DNA of 64,000 nt from the NCBI GenBank assembly GCA_964571375.1, contig CAZNBL010000001.1:8565-72564 (forward strand), written 5' to 3'. The notes beneath the pieces are model-generated. The model had not been told where the DNA came from. It made no database searches and saw only the letters and a program-made list of their open reading frames with translations. Numbering within the stretch: position 1 is the first letter of the stretch; every line of letters starts with the position of its first letter. A program made the translations under genes and the position numbers. The stretch comes from JAFTYR01 sp964571375. Its GTDB lineage: Bacteria; Pseudomonadota; Gammaproteobacteria; Burkholderiales; Burkholderiaceae_F. Of the stretch, positions 25,797 to 34,082 are shown piece after piece.

Positions 25797-26837
25797 TTAC
25801 GACTTACCGAAAACTTCGTTGAGCTGCTGAGTCACACGAACGAAAGTTGTGCGCTTTGTAAGCTCTCTGAGGCGCTTGGCACCGACGTAGGTGCAGGCAG
25901 AGCGAACGCCGCCGAGGATGTCCTGGACGGTGTTTTCAACCGGGCCGCGGTCCGGAATATGAACAGTCTTACCTTCGGCAGCACGGTACTTGGCAACGCC
26001 GCCGGCATACTTGTCCATAGCGGACTTGCTGCTCATACCGTAGAAAGCACGGAACTTCTGGCCGTCCTTTTCGATAACTTCGCCGCCGCATTCTTCGTGA
26101 CCGGCAAACATACCGCCGAGCATAACGAAGTCAGCACCGGCACCGAATGCCTTGGCAACGTCGCCGGGGCGTGTGCAGCCGCCGTCAGCACAGATGTGAC
26201 CGCCGAGACCGTGTGCTGCGTCGGCACATTCGATGATGGCGGAGAGTTGCGGATAACCGACACCTGTCATCTTACGTGTAGTGCAGACAGAGCCCGGACC
26301 GATACCGACCTTGACGATGTCAGCGCCGGCAAGGATGAGTTCTTCGGTCATGTCGCCTGTAACAACGTTACCGGCCATGATGACGAGATTCGGGTAGTCG
26401 CTGCGCATCTTCTTGACGAAGTCGACAAATGCTTCTGTGTAGCCGTTGGCAACGTCGATGCAGAGGTAGCGGATAGAGCCCGGAGCGGCCTTCATGACTT
26501 CCTGGAACTTCTTCAGGTCGGCTTCGCCGATACCGAGAGAGTAGAAAGCGCTGCTCTTGTTTTCGAGAGCAGAGAAGAAGTCGATGTACTGCTGAGCATC
26601 GTAGTGCTTGTGCAGAGCAACGGACATATCGTGCTTGCCGAGAGCTTCGGCCATTTCGAATGTACCTGTTGTATCCATGTTGGCGGAGATAACCGGAATG
26701 CCAACGTAATCGACACCGCTGTTGCGGAAAGTGAAAGATCTCAGCAAATCAACTTTGGATCGGCTGGACAGCGTGGAACGCTTCGGACGGATCAAAACGT
26801 CTTTGAAATCAAGCTTGATTTCGTTCTCGATGTGCAT
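25797..26837 (-). CDS. guaC: GMP reductase
   Basis: NADPH-dependent conversion of GMP to IMP plus ammonia, used in purine salvage. From the ATG at 26837 it has 346 residues, the E. coli GuaC length, starting MHIENEIKLDFKDVLIRP. The catalytic cysteine lies in GSVCTTRKMTGVG, preceded by the phosphate-binding GADIVKVGIGPG loop. An in-frame start 51 bp upstream is rejected. The family resembles IMP dehydrogenase, but there is no CBS domain and the length and N terminus are those of GuaC. Confidence 0.94.
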   Translation of the reverse strand: MHIENEIKLDFKDVLIRPKRSTLSSRSKVDLLRSFTFRNSGVDYVGIPVISANMDTTGTFEMAEALGKHDMSVALHKHYDAQQYIDFFSALENKSSAFYSLGIGEADLKKFQEVMKAAPGSIRYLCIDVANGYTEAFVDFVKKMRSDYPNLVIMAGNVVTGDMTEELILAGADIVKVGIGPGSVCTTRKMTGVGYPQLSAIIECADAAHGLGGHICADGGCTRPGDVAKAFGAGADFVMLGGMFAGHEECGGEVIEKDGQKFRAFYGMSSKSAMDKYAGGVAKYRAAEGKTVHIPDRGPVENTVQDILGGVRSACTYVGAKRLRELTKRTTFVRVTQQLNEVFGKS

Positions 26838-26940
26838 GGAGTCCTCTTCAATGGAATTTAAAAACACAACGATTACCCATTGTGCCATGAAAAATGTCCA
26901 TTTTTACGAAGAGGACTTACTGTTACATTTAGTTTTTAAA

Positions 26941-28218
26941 TTACGGAAGAATGCACTCTGTGGCGTAGAGGTCCGAATAGGACTCTCTCGGGCGGATGAG
27001 GTGAATCTCATCGCCGTCGACCATAATTTCTGCCGGGCGGCAGCGGGTGTTGTAGTTGGAAGCCATGCTCATACCGTAGGCACCAGCGCTCAAAACTGCG
27101 ATCTTGTCGCCGGGCTGAACATTGAGGCTTCTGTCTTGGGCGAGCCAGTCACCGCTTTCACAAACTGGACCGACGATATCCCAAACAGCTTCTTCACCTT
27201 CTCTGACTGTAACGGGAACCACCTGCATCCATGCCTGATAGAGCGTCGGGCGGATCAGATCGTTCATTGCAGTATCGACGATGCAGAAGTTTTTGACTTC
27301 ACCGCGCTTGAGGTACTCAACATTGGCGATAAGAGCACCTGCGTTGCCGACCATGGATCGACCGGCTTCGAAAATCATCTCGAGATTGCCGTAGCCGTTG
27401 TCTACCAAGATCTTACGAAGACCGCTGACGAGCTCGGAAGCGTGCGGAGGTGTTTCATCGTCGTAGCGGATGCCGAGGCCGCCGCCGAAGTCGATGTGTT
27501 CAAGTTCGATGCCCTTTTCGCGCATGGCGTTCATCAGATCGATGAGCTTGTGGCATGCGTCGAAGAACGGAGTGATGTCGGTGAGCTGAGAGCCGATATG
27601 GCAGTCGATACCGGTGATCTTGATCTGTTCGGGGAACTCGGCGGCGCGTTCGTAGAGACCGAGAGCCTGCTCGTAGGCTACACCGAACTTATTCTTTTTC
27701 AGACCGGTGGAAATGTACGGATGAGTCTTGGCATCAACGTTCGGATTGACGCGAAGCGAGATGCGGGCCTGTTTGCCTGTGTCACGGGCTACTTCTACGA
27801 TGCGGTCGAGCTCGGGGATTGATTCGATGTTGAAGCAGTAGATGTCGGCTTCAAGAGCATCAGCGATGTCGCGGCGGGTTTTGCCGACACCGGAGAAAAT
27901 GACTTTGCGTGTATCGCCGCCGGCTGCTTTGACGCGTGCAAGTTCGCCGCCCGAGACGATATCGAAGCCTGCGCCGAGGCGGGCGAGCAGGTTGATTACG
28001 GCAAGATTGGAGTTTGCCTTGAGCGCATAACACATCAGGTGCGGAATGCCTTCGAGCGCATCGCTGTAGCTGCGGAAGGCATTTTCAATAGCCTTGCGGG
28101 AGTAGACATAAAGCGGTGTGCCGAACTGTTCGGCGGCCTGTTCGAGATTGACGCCTTCGCAGAAAAGCGTGCGGCCTTCCCAGTGGAAGGCTTCATCGGA
28201 AGGGAGATTCAGATTCAT
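26941..28218 (-). CDS. lysA: Diaminopimelate decarboxylase
   Basis: PLP enzyme that makes L-lysine from meso-diaminopimelate. It has 425 residues from the ATG at 28218 (an in-frame TTG lies nine bases upstream). The PLP lysine is in CYALKANSNLAVI, the glycine-rich phosphate loop is HIDFGGGLGIRY, and the C-terminal cysteine of the active site is in GPVCESGDW. The lptM-like lipoprotein gene lies just upstream on the same strand, a common betaproteobacterial pairing. Confidence 0.95.
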   Translation of the reverse strand: MNLNLPSDEAFHWEGRTLFCEGVNLEQAAEQFGTPLYVYSRKAIENAFRSYSDALEGIPHLMCYALKANSNLAVINLLARLGAGFDIVSGGELARVKAAGGDTRKVIFSGVGKTRRDIADALEADIYCFNIESIPELDRIVEVARDTGKQARISLRVNPNVDAKTHPYISTGLKKNKFGVAYEQALGLYERAAEFPEQIKITGIDCHIGSQLTDITPFFDACHKLIDLMNAMREKGIELEHIDFGGGLGIRYDDETPPHASELVSGLRKILVDNGYGNLEMIFEAGRSMVGNAGALIANVEYLKRGEVKNFCIVDTAMNDLIRPTLYQAWMQVVPVTVREGEEAVWDIVGPVCESGDWLAQDRSLNVQPGDKIAVLSAGAYGMSMASNYNTRCRPAEIMVDGDEIHLIRPRESYSDLYATECILP

Positions 28219-28284
28219 GTTGTTCAAAGTGATTTCGGATGGATCGGACTGCGGCGGACGAACCGCTGAGCCGATACATCACAG

Positions 28285-28491
28285 TTATTTTTCAGATTCG
28301 TAGGCAATCGTGTCTTTTTCGGCAGGTTCGGAACCCGTAGCCTGCTGTCTCATCTCATCGATGGACTTCTCGATACGGCTCAGATAAGCGTTGGTGGGAT
28401 CGTCCGGCAGATAGAGTTCGCCTTTAATGCCGCATCCTGTCAGAAACAAGAAGAGACAAGGAAAGAATAAAATGACCGTACGTTTCAACAT
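28285..28491 (-). CDS. lptM: LptM-like small lipoprotein
   Basis: Short outer-membrane lipoprotein related to YifL/LptM, which in E. coli helps the LPS translocon LptD mature. From the ATG at 28491 it has 68 residues: a hydrophobic signal segment, lipobox LTGC, then the family motif GIKGELYLPDDP directly after the lipidated cysteine. An upstream ATG at 28509 would add six residues. It is divergent from cyaY with only 16 bp between start codons and lies upstream of lysA. This gene order is conserved in related bacteria. Confidence 0.8.
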   Translation of the reverse strand: MLKRTVILFFPCLFLFLTGCGIKGELYLPDDPTNAYLSRIEKSIDEMRQQATGSEPAEKDTIAYESEK

Positions 28492-28507
28492 AATGATTAA
28501 ACCTAAC

Positions 28508-28801
28508 ATGACAGATAGTGAATTTCTCGAGTTGGCAGGGAAAACATTCGACCGCCTTTCAGGTGAGTTGGAAGAACTCGATCCCGATTTAGATATCCTC
28601 GAAGAAGGTCATATTTTATCTATTGAAAGCGAAGAAGGGGTCAGACTGGTCCTGAATATTCAGGAAGCAATGCATCAGATTTGGCTTGCCGGCCCCTTAG
28701 GCGGTTTCCGCTATGACGCAGACGAACAGGGTGTCTGGCGCAATACGCGCACTCAGGCCGTATTGAAGGACGATGTTCTCGCAGCTCTCGGAGTTAAATA
28801 A
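28508..28801 (+). CDS. cyaY: Iron donor protein CyaY (frataxin)
   Basis: Frataxin homologue that binds iron and regulates Fe-S cluster assembly on IscU. From the ATG at 28508 it has 97 residues and starts MTDSEFLELAGKTFDRL, aligning with E. coli CyaY. An acidic first helix (ELEELDPDLDILEEG) supplies iron-binding residues, and QEAMHQIWLAGPLGGFRY is the family core. An earlier ATG at 28472 has a better ribosome site (AAGGAAAG) and would give 109 residues, so the start is uncertain. Confidence 0.88.
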   Translation: MTDSEFLELAGKTFDRLSGELEELDPDLDILEEGHILSIESEEGVRLVLNIQEAMHQIWLAGPLGGFRYDADEQGVWRNTRTQAVLKDDVLAALGVK

Positions 28802-28803
28802 GC

Positions 28804-29652
28804 ATGACAGCAGCAAAAGTTTGGAAGTGCGGTGCCTTCGATATCGATTTAACTCAGCCGAAGATTATGGGCATCGTTAATGTAACGCCTGATTCCTTCA
28901 GTGACGGCGGTCTTTGGGCAACGCATGAGAGAGCGGTCGAACATGCGATGCAGCTTAAGGCAGAGGGTGCCGATATTTTGGATATCGGCGGTGAATCGAC
29001 AAGACCGGGCAGCGAAGCTGTGCCGCTTGAAGTAGAACTCGAACGCGTGATTCCTGTGGTTGAGGCTCTGAGGGATTGCGGTCTGCCGCTTTCAGTGGAC
29101 ACCACCAAGCCCGCAGTAATGAGAGAAGCTGCTCGAGCAGGAGCCGTCATCATCAACGATATTAACGGTTTGCGCGAAGCCGGTGCCAGAGAGGCAGTGG
29201 CCGAAACGGACTGCGGTGTTTGCATCATGCATATGCAGGGACAGCCCCGCACCATGCAGAATGCCCCGAAGTATGAAGATCTGATGGGCGAAGTGCTCGG
29301 GTTCTTGACCGATGAAGCCCGTGCGCTTGAAGCGCTCGGTGTTGCCAAAGAACGTATTTGCATCGATCCCGGATTCGGTTTCGGTAAAACGGTTTCGCAG
29401 AATTTCGAACTGCTTGCCCGTACAGAAGAATTTGTAGCTACCGGCTACCCGGTGCTCTACGGAATGAGCCGTAAATCCAGTCTGGGAGCTGTAACGGGGC
29501 TATCGGACCCTAAGGAACGGGTGATACCATCCGTAGTAGCTCATCTGCTTGCCGCAAAGCGCGGTGCACAGATATTACGTGTTCACGATGTGGCTGCCAC
29601 GATCCAGGGCATACGCATTTGGCAGAGCACAGAACACTACAAGGAGATTTAA
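28804..29652 (+). CDS. folP: Dihydropteroate synthase
   Basis: Joins p-aminobenzoate to dihydropterin pyrophosphate in folate synthesis; the target of sulfonamides. It has 282 residues. IMGIVNVTPDSFSDGG (first loop), DIGGESTRPGSE (second loop) and the C-terminal RVHDVAATIQG are the DHPS signatures. The gene starts two bases after cyaY and is followed after three bases by glmM. ftsH, which usually precedes folP, is not here. Confidence 0.96.
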   Translation: MTAAKVWKCGAFDIDLTQPKIMGIVNVTPDSFSDGGLWATHERAVEHAMQLKAEGADILDIGGESTRPGSEAVPLEVELERVIPVVEALRDCGLPLSVDTTKPAVMREAARAGAVIINDINGLREAGAREAVAETDCGVCIMHMQGQPRTMQNAPKYEDLMGEVLGFLTDEARALEALGVAKERICIDPGFGFGKTVSQNFELLARTEEFVATGYPVLYGMSRKSSLGAVTGLSDPKERVIPSVVAHLLAAKRGAQILRVHDVAATIQGIRIWQSTEHYKEI

Positions 29653-29655
29653 TAA

Positions 29656-30987
29656 ATGAGCCGTAAATATTTCGGAACCGACGGTGTCAGAGGTTTTGTC
29701 GGTAAGAATCCGATTACACCGGAATTTGCACTGTTGCTCGCACAGGCTGCAGGCCGTGTTTTCAAGCGCAATGCCGGTGATGACGAAGTCACGGTTTTTA
29801 TCGGTAAAGATACCCGTGTTTCCGGTTATATGCTTGAAGCTGCTCTGCAGGCTGGCTTTCTGAGCGCCGGCGTTAATGTTGTTCTCGGCGGTCCGCTTCC
29901 TACTCCGGGCGTAGCTTATTTGACACGCGCTCTGCGTCTTACCGCAGGTGTTGTGATTTCTGCTTCCCACAATCCGTTCCATGATAACGGCATCAAGTTC
30001 TTCTCTGCTCACGGCACGAAGCTGCCCGATGAAGTTGAAGAAGAGATCGAAGCCGAAATGGACCGCGGTTACGAGTGCGTAGACAGCTCCAAGCTCGGTA
30101 AAGCCAAGCGTCTCGACGATGCTGCCGGCCGTTATACAGAGTTCTGCAAGAGTACGATTTCTTCCGATGTCGACCTCAAGGGAATGAAGCTTTATGTGGA
30201 CGCATCCAACGGTGCCGCTTACCACATCGCTCCTGATGTCTATCACGAACTCGGCGCAACAGTGGTTGCCGACGGCAACAAGCCCGACGGATTCAATATC
30301 AACGAAGGCTGCGGTGCAACTCATACCGAAACCCTGCCTGAGCGCGTCAAGGCTGCGGGCTGCGATCTCGGTATCGCTCTTGACGGTGATGCAGACCGAC
30401 TCATCATGGCCGACCAGAATCAGGTGTTCAACGGCGATCAGTTGCTGTTCCTCATCGCACGCTGTCGTATGGCCAGAAGAGGTCTCGACGGTGTGGTCGG
30501 TACGCTTATGACGAACTTTGCCGTCGAAAAGCGCTTCAATGATCTCAACATTCCGTTCTACCGCGCCAAGGTCGGTGACCGATATGTACTCGAAGTCATG
30601 AAGGAAAAAGGTATTCTGCTGGGCGGCGAAGGTTCCGGTCACGTTATCGTGCTTGATAAGCAGACAACGGGCGACGGTATCGTTACCAGCTTGCAGGTAC
30701 TTTCTGCTCTGAAGCGAAGCGGTAAGACACTGGCCGAATACATTTCGGATCTGGAACTCACGCCGCAGGTGCTGATTAACTGCCGATATGCCGAAGGCTA
30801 CGACTGGAAACAGGATGAAGCGCTTGCCGAAGAAGTTCGCAAGGCCGAAGCTGAACTCGGACGAGAAGGCCGTGTGCTGATCCGTGCTTCCGGTACCGAA
30901 CCGCTTATCCGCGTTATGGTTGAAGCAACTGACGGAGCATTGGCCAAGACGCTTGCAGAGCGCATCGCCGCCAAAATTCCCGCATAA
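29656..30987 (+). CDS. glmM: Phosphoglucosamine mutase
   Basis: Converts glucosamine-6-phosphate to glucosamine-1-phosphate for peptidoglycan and LPS. It has 443 residues. The phosphoserine is Ser104 in ISASHNP, the Mg2+ loop is DGDADR, the sugar loop GGEGSGH and the phosphate-binding RASGTEPLIRVMVE near the end. AAGGAG precedes the ATG. Its stop codon touches the Pho box of phoB. Confidence 0.96.
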   Translation: MSRKYFGTDGVRGFVGKNPITPEFALLLAQAAGRVFKRNAGDDEVTVFIGKDTRVSGYMLEAALQAGFLSAGVNVVLGGPLPTPGVAYLTRALRLTAGVVISASHNPFHDNGIKFFSAHGTKLPDEVEEEIEAEMDRGYECVDSSKLGKAKRLDDAAGRYTEFCKSTISSDVDLKGMKLYVDASNGAAYHIAPDVYHELGATVVADGNKPDGFNINEGCGATHTETLPERVKAAGCDLGIALDGDADRLIMADQNQVFNGDQLLFLIARCRMARRGLDGVVGTLMTNFAVEKRFNDLNIPFYRAKVGDRYVLEVMKEKGILLGGEGSGHVIVLDKQTTGDGIVTSLQVLSALKRSGKTLAEYISDLELTPQVLINCRYAEGYDWKQDEALAEEVRKAEAELGREGRVLIRASGTEPLIRVMVEATDGALAKTLAERIAAKIPA

Positions 30988-31020
30988 CGTCATTTAAATG
31001 TCATATGGCTCGTTTATGCT
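30987..31020 (+). promoter_or_regulatory. Pho box and -10 of phoBR
   Basis: Two GTCAT cores (30989-30993 and 31000-31004) exactly 11 bp apart with an AT-rich centre match the PhoB direct-repeat site. A TATGCT -10 hexamer begins at 31015, ten bases after the box, which is the spacing of PhoB-activated promoters lacking a -35. Confidence 0.65.
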
Positions 31021-31054
31021 TCATTCCCGCAAAGTGAATTGAGAAAAATCTGTT

Positions 31055-31747
31055 ATGAGCATCAATGTACTTATCGTAGAAGATGAACCGGCCATTCAGG
31101 AATTGATTGCCTACACGTGCCGCACCAGCGGGTTTGAGGTGGCACGTGCCGGCAATGTCAGCGACGCCCGACTCATTCTGGAAGCTAAGCTTCCGGATGT
31201 GGTGTTGCTTGACTGGATGCTTCCGGACTGTTCTGGTTTGGAGTGGTTGCGTCAGCTTCGTAAGGCCGATGCAACCAAGACGCTTCCGGTCATTATGCTG
31301 ACTGCCAAAGGTCAGGAAGACGATAAAGTTGCCGGCCTGGAAGCAGGAGCCGACGACTATGTCGTCAAGCCGTTCTCTCCGAGAGAACTGGTTGCCCGTA
31401 TCCGTACAGCTGTGCGCCGCAACGGCGGCGATCTCGACAAAGACAGTAAGATTGTCTGCGGCAATATTTCAATTGATTCCGAGCGTTTTGAAGCCAGAGT
31501 GGGAGAAGACCAACTCAAGCTTTCCGTGGTGGAATTCAAGATTCTTTCTCTGTTTGCAAGCCATCCGGGCCGCGTTTATTCCCGTCAGCAGGTAATCGAC
31601 AAGGTATGGGGTTACGGAGCTTGTATCGATGAGCGCACGGTCGACGTCCATATGTTGCGTCTTCGCAAACACTTGGCCGGTACCGCTGCAGAAAACTTCA
31701 TTGAAACCGTCCGCGGTCTCGGCTATAGGGCTGCGGAACCGAGCTGA
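31055..31747 (+). CDS. phoB: Phosphate regulon response regulator PhoB
   Basis: OmpR-type response regulator, 230 residues. The receiver domain has the acidic pocket (EDEP), phospho-acceptor Asp53 in LLDWMLPDCSG and the switch lysine in VVKPFSP. The C-terminal winged helix ends with RTVDVHMLRLRKHL and ETVRGLGYR. phoR follows after five bases. The Pho box just upstream supports autoregulation. pst genes are not in the window. Confidence 0.93.
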   Translation: MSINVLIVEDEPAIQELIAYTCRTSGFEVARAGNVSDARLILEAKLPDVVLLDWMLPDCSGLEWLRQLRKADATKTLPVIMLTAKGQEDDKVAGLEAGADDYVVKPFSPRELVARIRTAVRRNGGDLDKDSKIVCGNISIDSERFEARVGEDQLKLSVVEFKILSLFASHPGRVYSRQQVIDKVWGYGACIDERTVDVHMLRLRKHLAGTAAENFIETVRGLGYRAAEPS

Positions 31748-31752
31748 AACTT

Positions 31753-33051
31753 ATGATCCAAAAATTTCTGCACTACGGTTATACCTCCGTTGTCTGTGCA
31801 CTCGGTGTAGGAGTTGTTTCAGGCTGCATTTGGGGGCTGACTGCAGGACTGACGGTGTCGCTGGCAGGCGTCCTTCTGCTTTTCATTCTTCATCTGTACT
31901 ACTTCAAGATCTTTATCTGCTGGCTGGAGTCGCCGAATCTGACACCGCTTCCGAAAGTAGAGGGACTTTGGGGAAGTATTTTTGCGATGGTTTACAAGGC
32001 CCGTAAGAAAACAGAAAAGAATGCGGTAAAACTGCACGAAAAAGAACAGCGTTTCCGTCAGACGCTTAATTCATTGCCTGACGGCGTGGTTCTTGTCCGC
32101 AAGCATTGGGAAATTGAGTTGCTGAATCCGACTGCCGAACGAGATTTCGGATTGGACGGTGTGCAGGACATCGGTAAGTTATTGACCGAGGTTTATAACG
32201 AACCGGAGTTTGTGACTTATCTGGAAGGCGGTGATTGGGAACAATCGATTATTTTGGAGCCGTCGGACGGACGAAAGATCGAACTGCATGTATTCCCGGC
32301 AGGAAAGAAGTATTGGATTGTCGTTTCCAGAGACGTTACTGAAACAATGCGTGTCGACGGCATGCGACGCGACTTTGTTGCTAATGTTTCTCATGAGCTT
32401 CGTACACCGCTCACCGTTATTAAAGGTTTTCTTGAGTTGCAGGGCGATAAGCCCGATGCCGATGAAGATGAAAAACTTCATTGGAAGATGATGGCCGATC
32501 AGGCAGAGCGCATGGGAGCTCTGGTGGATGATCTGCTGGCTCTCTCAAGATTGGAGAGAGATTCCGCTCCGGCAGTCAAAACTCGTGTAAATGCCCAGGA
32601 ATTGCTGGAGAAAGTTGTCGAGGACGGCAACAGTCTCTCTCAGGGACGCCATACCGTCACGGTCGATCATGTTGATCCTTCCTACATGCTCTGCGATCCG
32701 AAGGAAATGCGCAGTGCGATTACCAACCTGGTGACCAATGCCGTACGCTACACACCGGACGGAGGCAAGATTCATGTGAGTTGGACGATAGATAAAGAGG
32801 GCGGTCATGTGGATGTTACCGACAACGGTATCGGTATCGCTCCGGAAGATATCCCGCGCGTTACCGAGCGCTTCTATCGAGTCGATAAGTCCCGTTCGCG
32901 CGAAACGGGCGGTACCGGTCTCGGTTTGGCGATCGTCAAACATGTTCTCTTCCGTCATCAGGCCCAGCTGAAGATTGAATCGAAATTAGGTGAGGGTTCT
33001 ACCTTCAGAATTCAGCTTCCGATGACCCGTGTAGAGCGAATTTCGGAATAA
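31753..33051 (+). CDS. phoR: Phosphate regulon sensor kinase PhoR
   Basis: Membrane histidine kinase of the phosphate-starvation system, 432 residues. Two membrane segments lie within residues 1-60 with almost no periplasmic loop, as in PhoR. A PAS-like region follows at about 95-190. The phospho-acceptor is His214 in NVSHELRTPLTV. N box TNLVTNAVRYTP, G1 DNGIGIAPED and G2 GGTGLGLAIVKH are all present. It forms an operon with phoB and ends just before the tRNA promoter. Confidence 0.93.
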   Translation: MIQKFLHYGYTSVVCALGVGVVSGCIWGLTAGLTVSLAGVLLLFILHLYYFKIFICWLESPNLTPLPKVEGLWGSIFAMVYKARKKTEKNAVKLHEKEQRFRQTLNSLPDGVVLVRKHWEIELLNPTAERDFGLDGVQDIGKLLTEVYNEPEFVTYLEGGDWEQSIILEPSDGRKIELHVFPAGKKYWIVVSRDVTETMRVDGMRRDFVANVSHELRTPLTVIKGFLELQGDKPDADEDEKLHWKMMADQAERMGALVDDLLALSRLERDSAPAVKTRVNAQELLEKVVEDGNSLSQGRHTVTVDHVDPSYMLCDPKEMRSAITNLVTNAVRYTPDGGKIHVSWTIDKEGGHVDVTDNGIGIAPEDIPRVTERFYRVDKSRSRETGGTGLGLAIVKHVLFRHQAQLKIESKLGEGSTFRIQLPMTRVERISE

Positions 33052-33085
33052 ATTTAAGAAAAATTCAAAAATTTTCGTTTTTCGC

Positions 33086-33114
33086 TTGCACAAAAAAAAT
33101 AGCCGTGTTATATT
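33086..33114 (+). promoter_or_regulatory. Promoter of the tRNA cluster
   Basis: TTGCAC (33086-33091), a 17-bp spacer and TATATT (33109-33114), ten bases before the first tRNA. Spacing and closeness fit a stable-RNA promoter. Confidence 0.7.
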
Positions 33115-33123
33115 TTCGTCTCT

Positions 33124-33200
33124 CGGGGTGTAGCGCAGCCCGGTAGCGCACCTGCTTTGGGAGCAGAGGGTCGGGAGTTCAAATCTCTCCACCCCGACCA
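33124..33200 (+). tRNA. tRNA-Pro (TGG)
   Basis: A 77-nt cloverleaf with encoded CCA. The acceptor stem CGGGGTG pairs with CACCCCG, and the anticodon TGG at 33158-33160 lies in loop TTTGGGA. The T-arm is GGGAGTTCAAATCTCTC. Confidence 0.95.
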
Positions 33201-33240
33201 AGCAAATGCATCCCAAAGTTTCTGTTCGCAGATGAATTAC

Positions 33241-33317
33241 CTGCCCGTAGCTCAGTTGGATAGAGCATCGGCCTTCTAAGCCGAGGGTCACAGGTTCGAA
33301 TCCTGTCGGGCAGGCCA
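33241..33317 (+). tRNA. tRNA-Arg (TCT)
   Basis: A 77-nt cloverleaf with encoded CCA. The acceptor CTGCCCG pairs with CGGGCAG, and the anticodon TCT at 33275-33277 lies in loop CTTCTAA on stem CGG/CCG extended. It reads AGA and AGG. Confidence 0.95.
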
Positions 33318-33330
33318 GAAAGATTTTAGT

Positions 33331-33407
33331 GGTACGAGTAGCTCAGTTGGTAGAGTCCTGGATTGTGATTCCAGTTGTCGTGGGTTCGAGTCCCATCTCG
33401 TACCCCA
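33331..33407 (+). tRNA. tRNA-His (GTG)
   Basis: A 77-nt cloverleaf counting the extra 5' G (position -1) that faces the discriminator C, the identity element of tRNA-His. The acceptor GTACGAG pairs with CTCGTAC, the anticodon GTG is at 33365-33367 and CCA is encoded. Confidence 0.95.
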
Positions 33408-33419
33408 CTTAATGTGGGG

Positions 33420-33459
33420 AAAGGCAGTCATCCAAAGAGGTGACTGCCTTTTGTTTTTT
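33420..33459 (+). terminator. Intrinsic terminator after the tRNA cluster
   Basis: AAAGGCAGTCA (33420-33430) pairs with TGACTGCCTTT, followed by TGTTTTTT. It ends the tri-tRNA transcript. Confidence 0.88.
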
Positions 33460-33511
33460 CCACAGTCGTCTCTCGGTACAATGAGTTGGGTCAACCGCAA
33501 AGGAGCAGCTC

Positions 33512-34003
33512 ATGTACAAATTCCTCGCCTCCGTTTTATTCTTCTCTGTAGTAATGCCGGTCAGTGCACAGGATATCGGCAGAGCGATTACTCCGAGCGA
33601 AGAATGTTTCGCCTGCAACATGATTGTGTCGAAGTACCCCGGACCTAAGGGGCAGATTGTTACCAAGGACGGAGTGATCCACAGTTTTTGTTCGGTTAAG
33701 TGCATGACATGCGCATATCTTTCCCGAGATAAACACAATGTTTCCGACGTACTCGGCCACAATACAGAAGCGGTTGATTGGACCGCACCTTCCGATAAAG
33801 AATTTATTTCCCTTAAAGATGCCTATGTCGTGGTTGGCTCCGCAAAGCGGGCTACGATGGGTAAGTCCGTCGCACCGTTTAAAACAAAAGAGGCGGCAGA
33901 AAAATTTGCCGGAGAATTCGGCGGTGCGGTTTACGCCTGGCGTGATCTGACACCGGACGTACTCGGATGCCGCAAGCCTCGCAAAACCCCTGTACCTTTT
34001 TAA
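33512..34003 (+). CDS. NosL-like periplasmic copper-binding protein
   Basis: A 163-residue protein with a cleavable signal peptide (about residues 1-19, ending PVSA-QD) and a NosL-like core: CFACNMIVSKYPGPKGQ, then DGVIHSFCSVKCMTCAYL. NosL proteins bind Cu(I) and help load nitrous-oxide reductase, but no nos genes are nearby. Unlike most NosL there is no lipobox. AAGGAGC lies before the ATG. It stands alone between the tRNA cluster and pepT. A general periplasmic copper role is an inference. Confidence 0.7.
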   Translation: MYKFLASVLFFSVVMPVSAQDIGRAITPSEECFACNMIVSKYPGPKGQIVTKDGVIHSFCSVKCMTCAYLSRDKHNVSDVLGHNTEAVDWTAPSDKEFISLKDAYVVVGSAKRATMGKSVAPFKTKEAAEKFAGEFGGAVYAWRDLTPDVLGCRKPRKTPVPF

Positions 34004-34082
34004 AGAGACATGCATCGGTCGGCGGTGTTGTGATGCCTGAGGGTGTCATGCGCTGCCGTTTTTCGTTTGCAGGAGATTTTCC

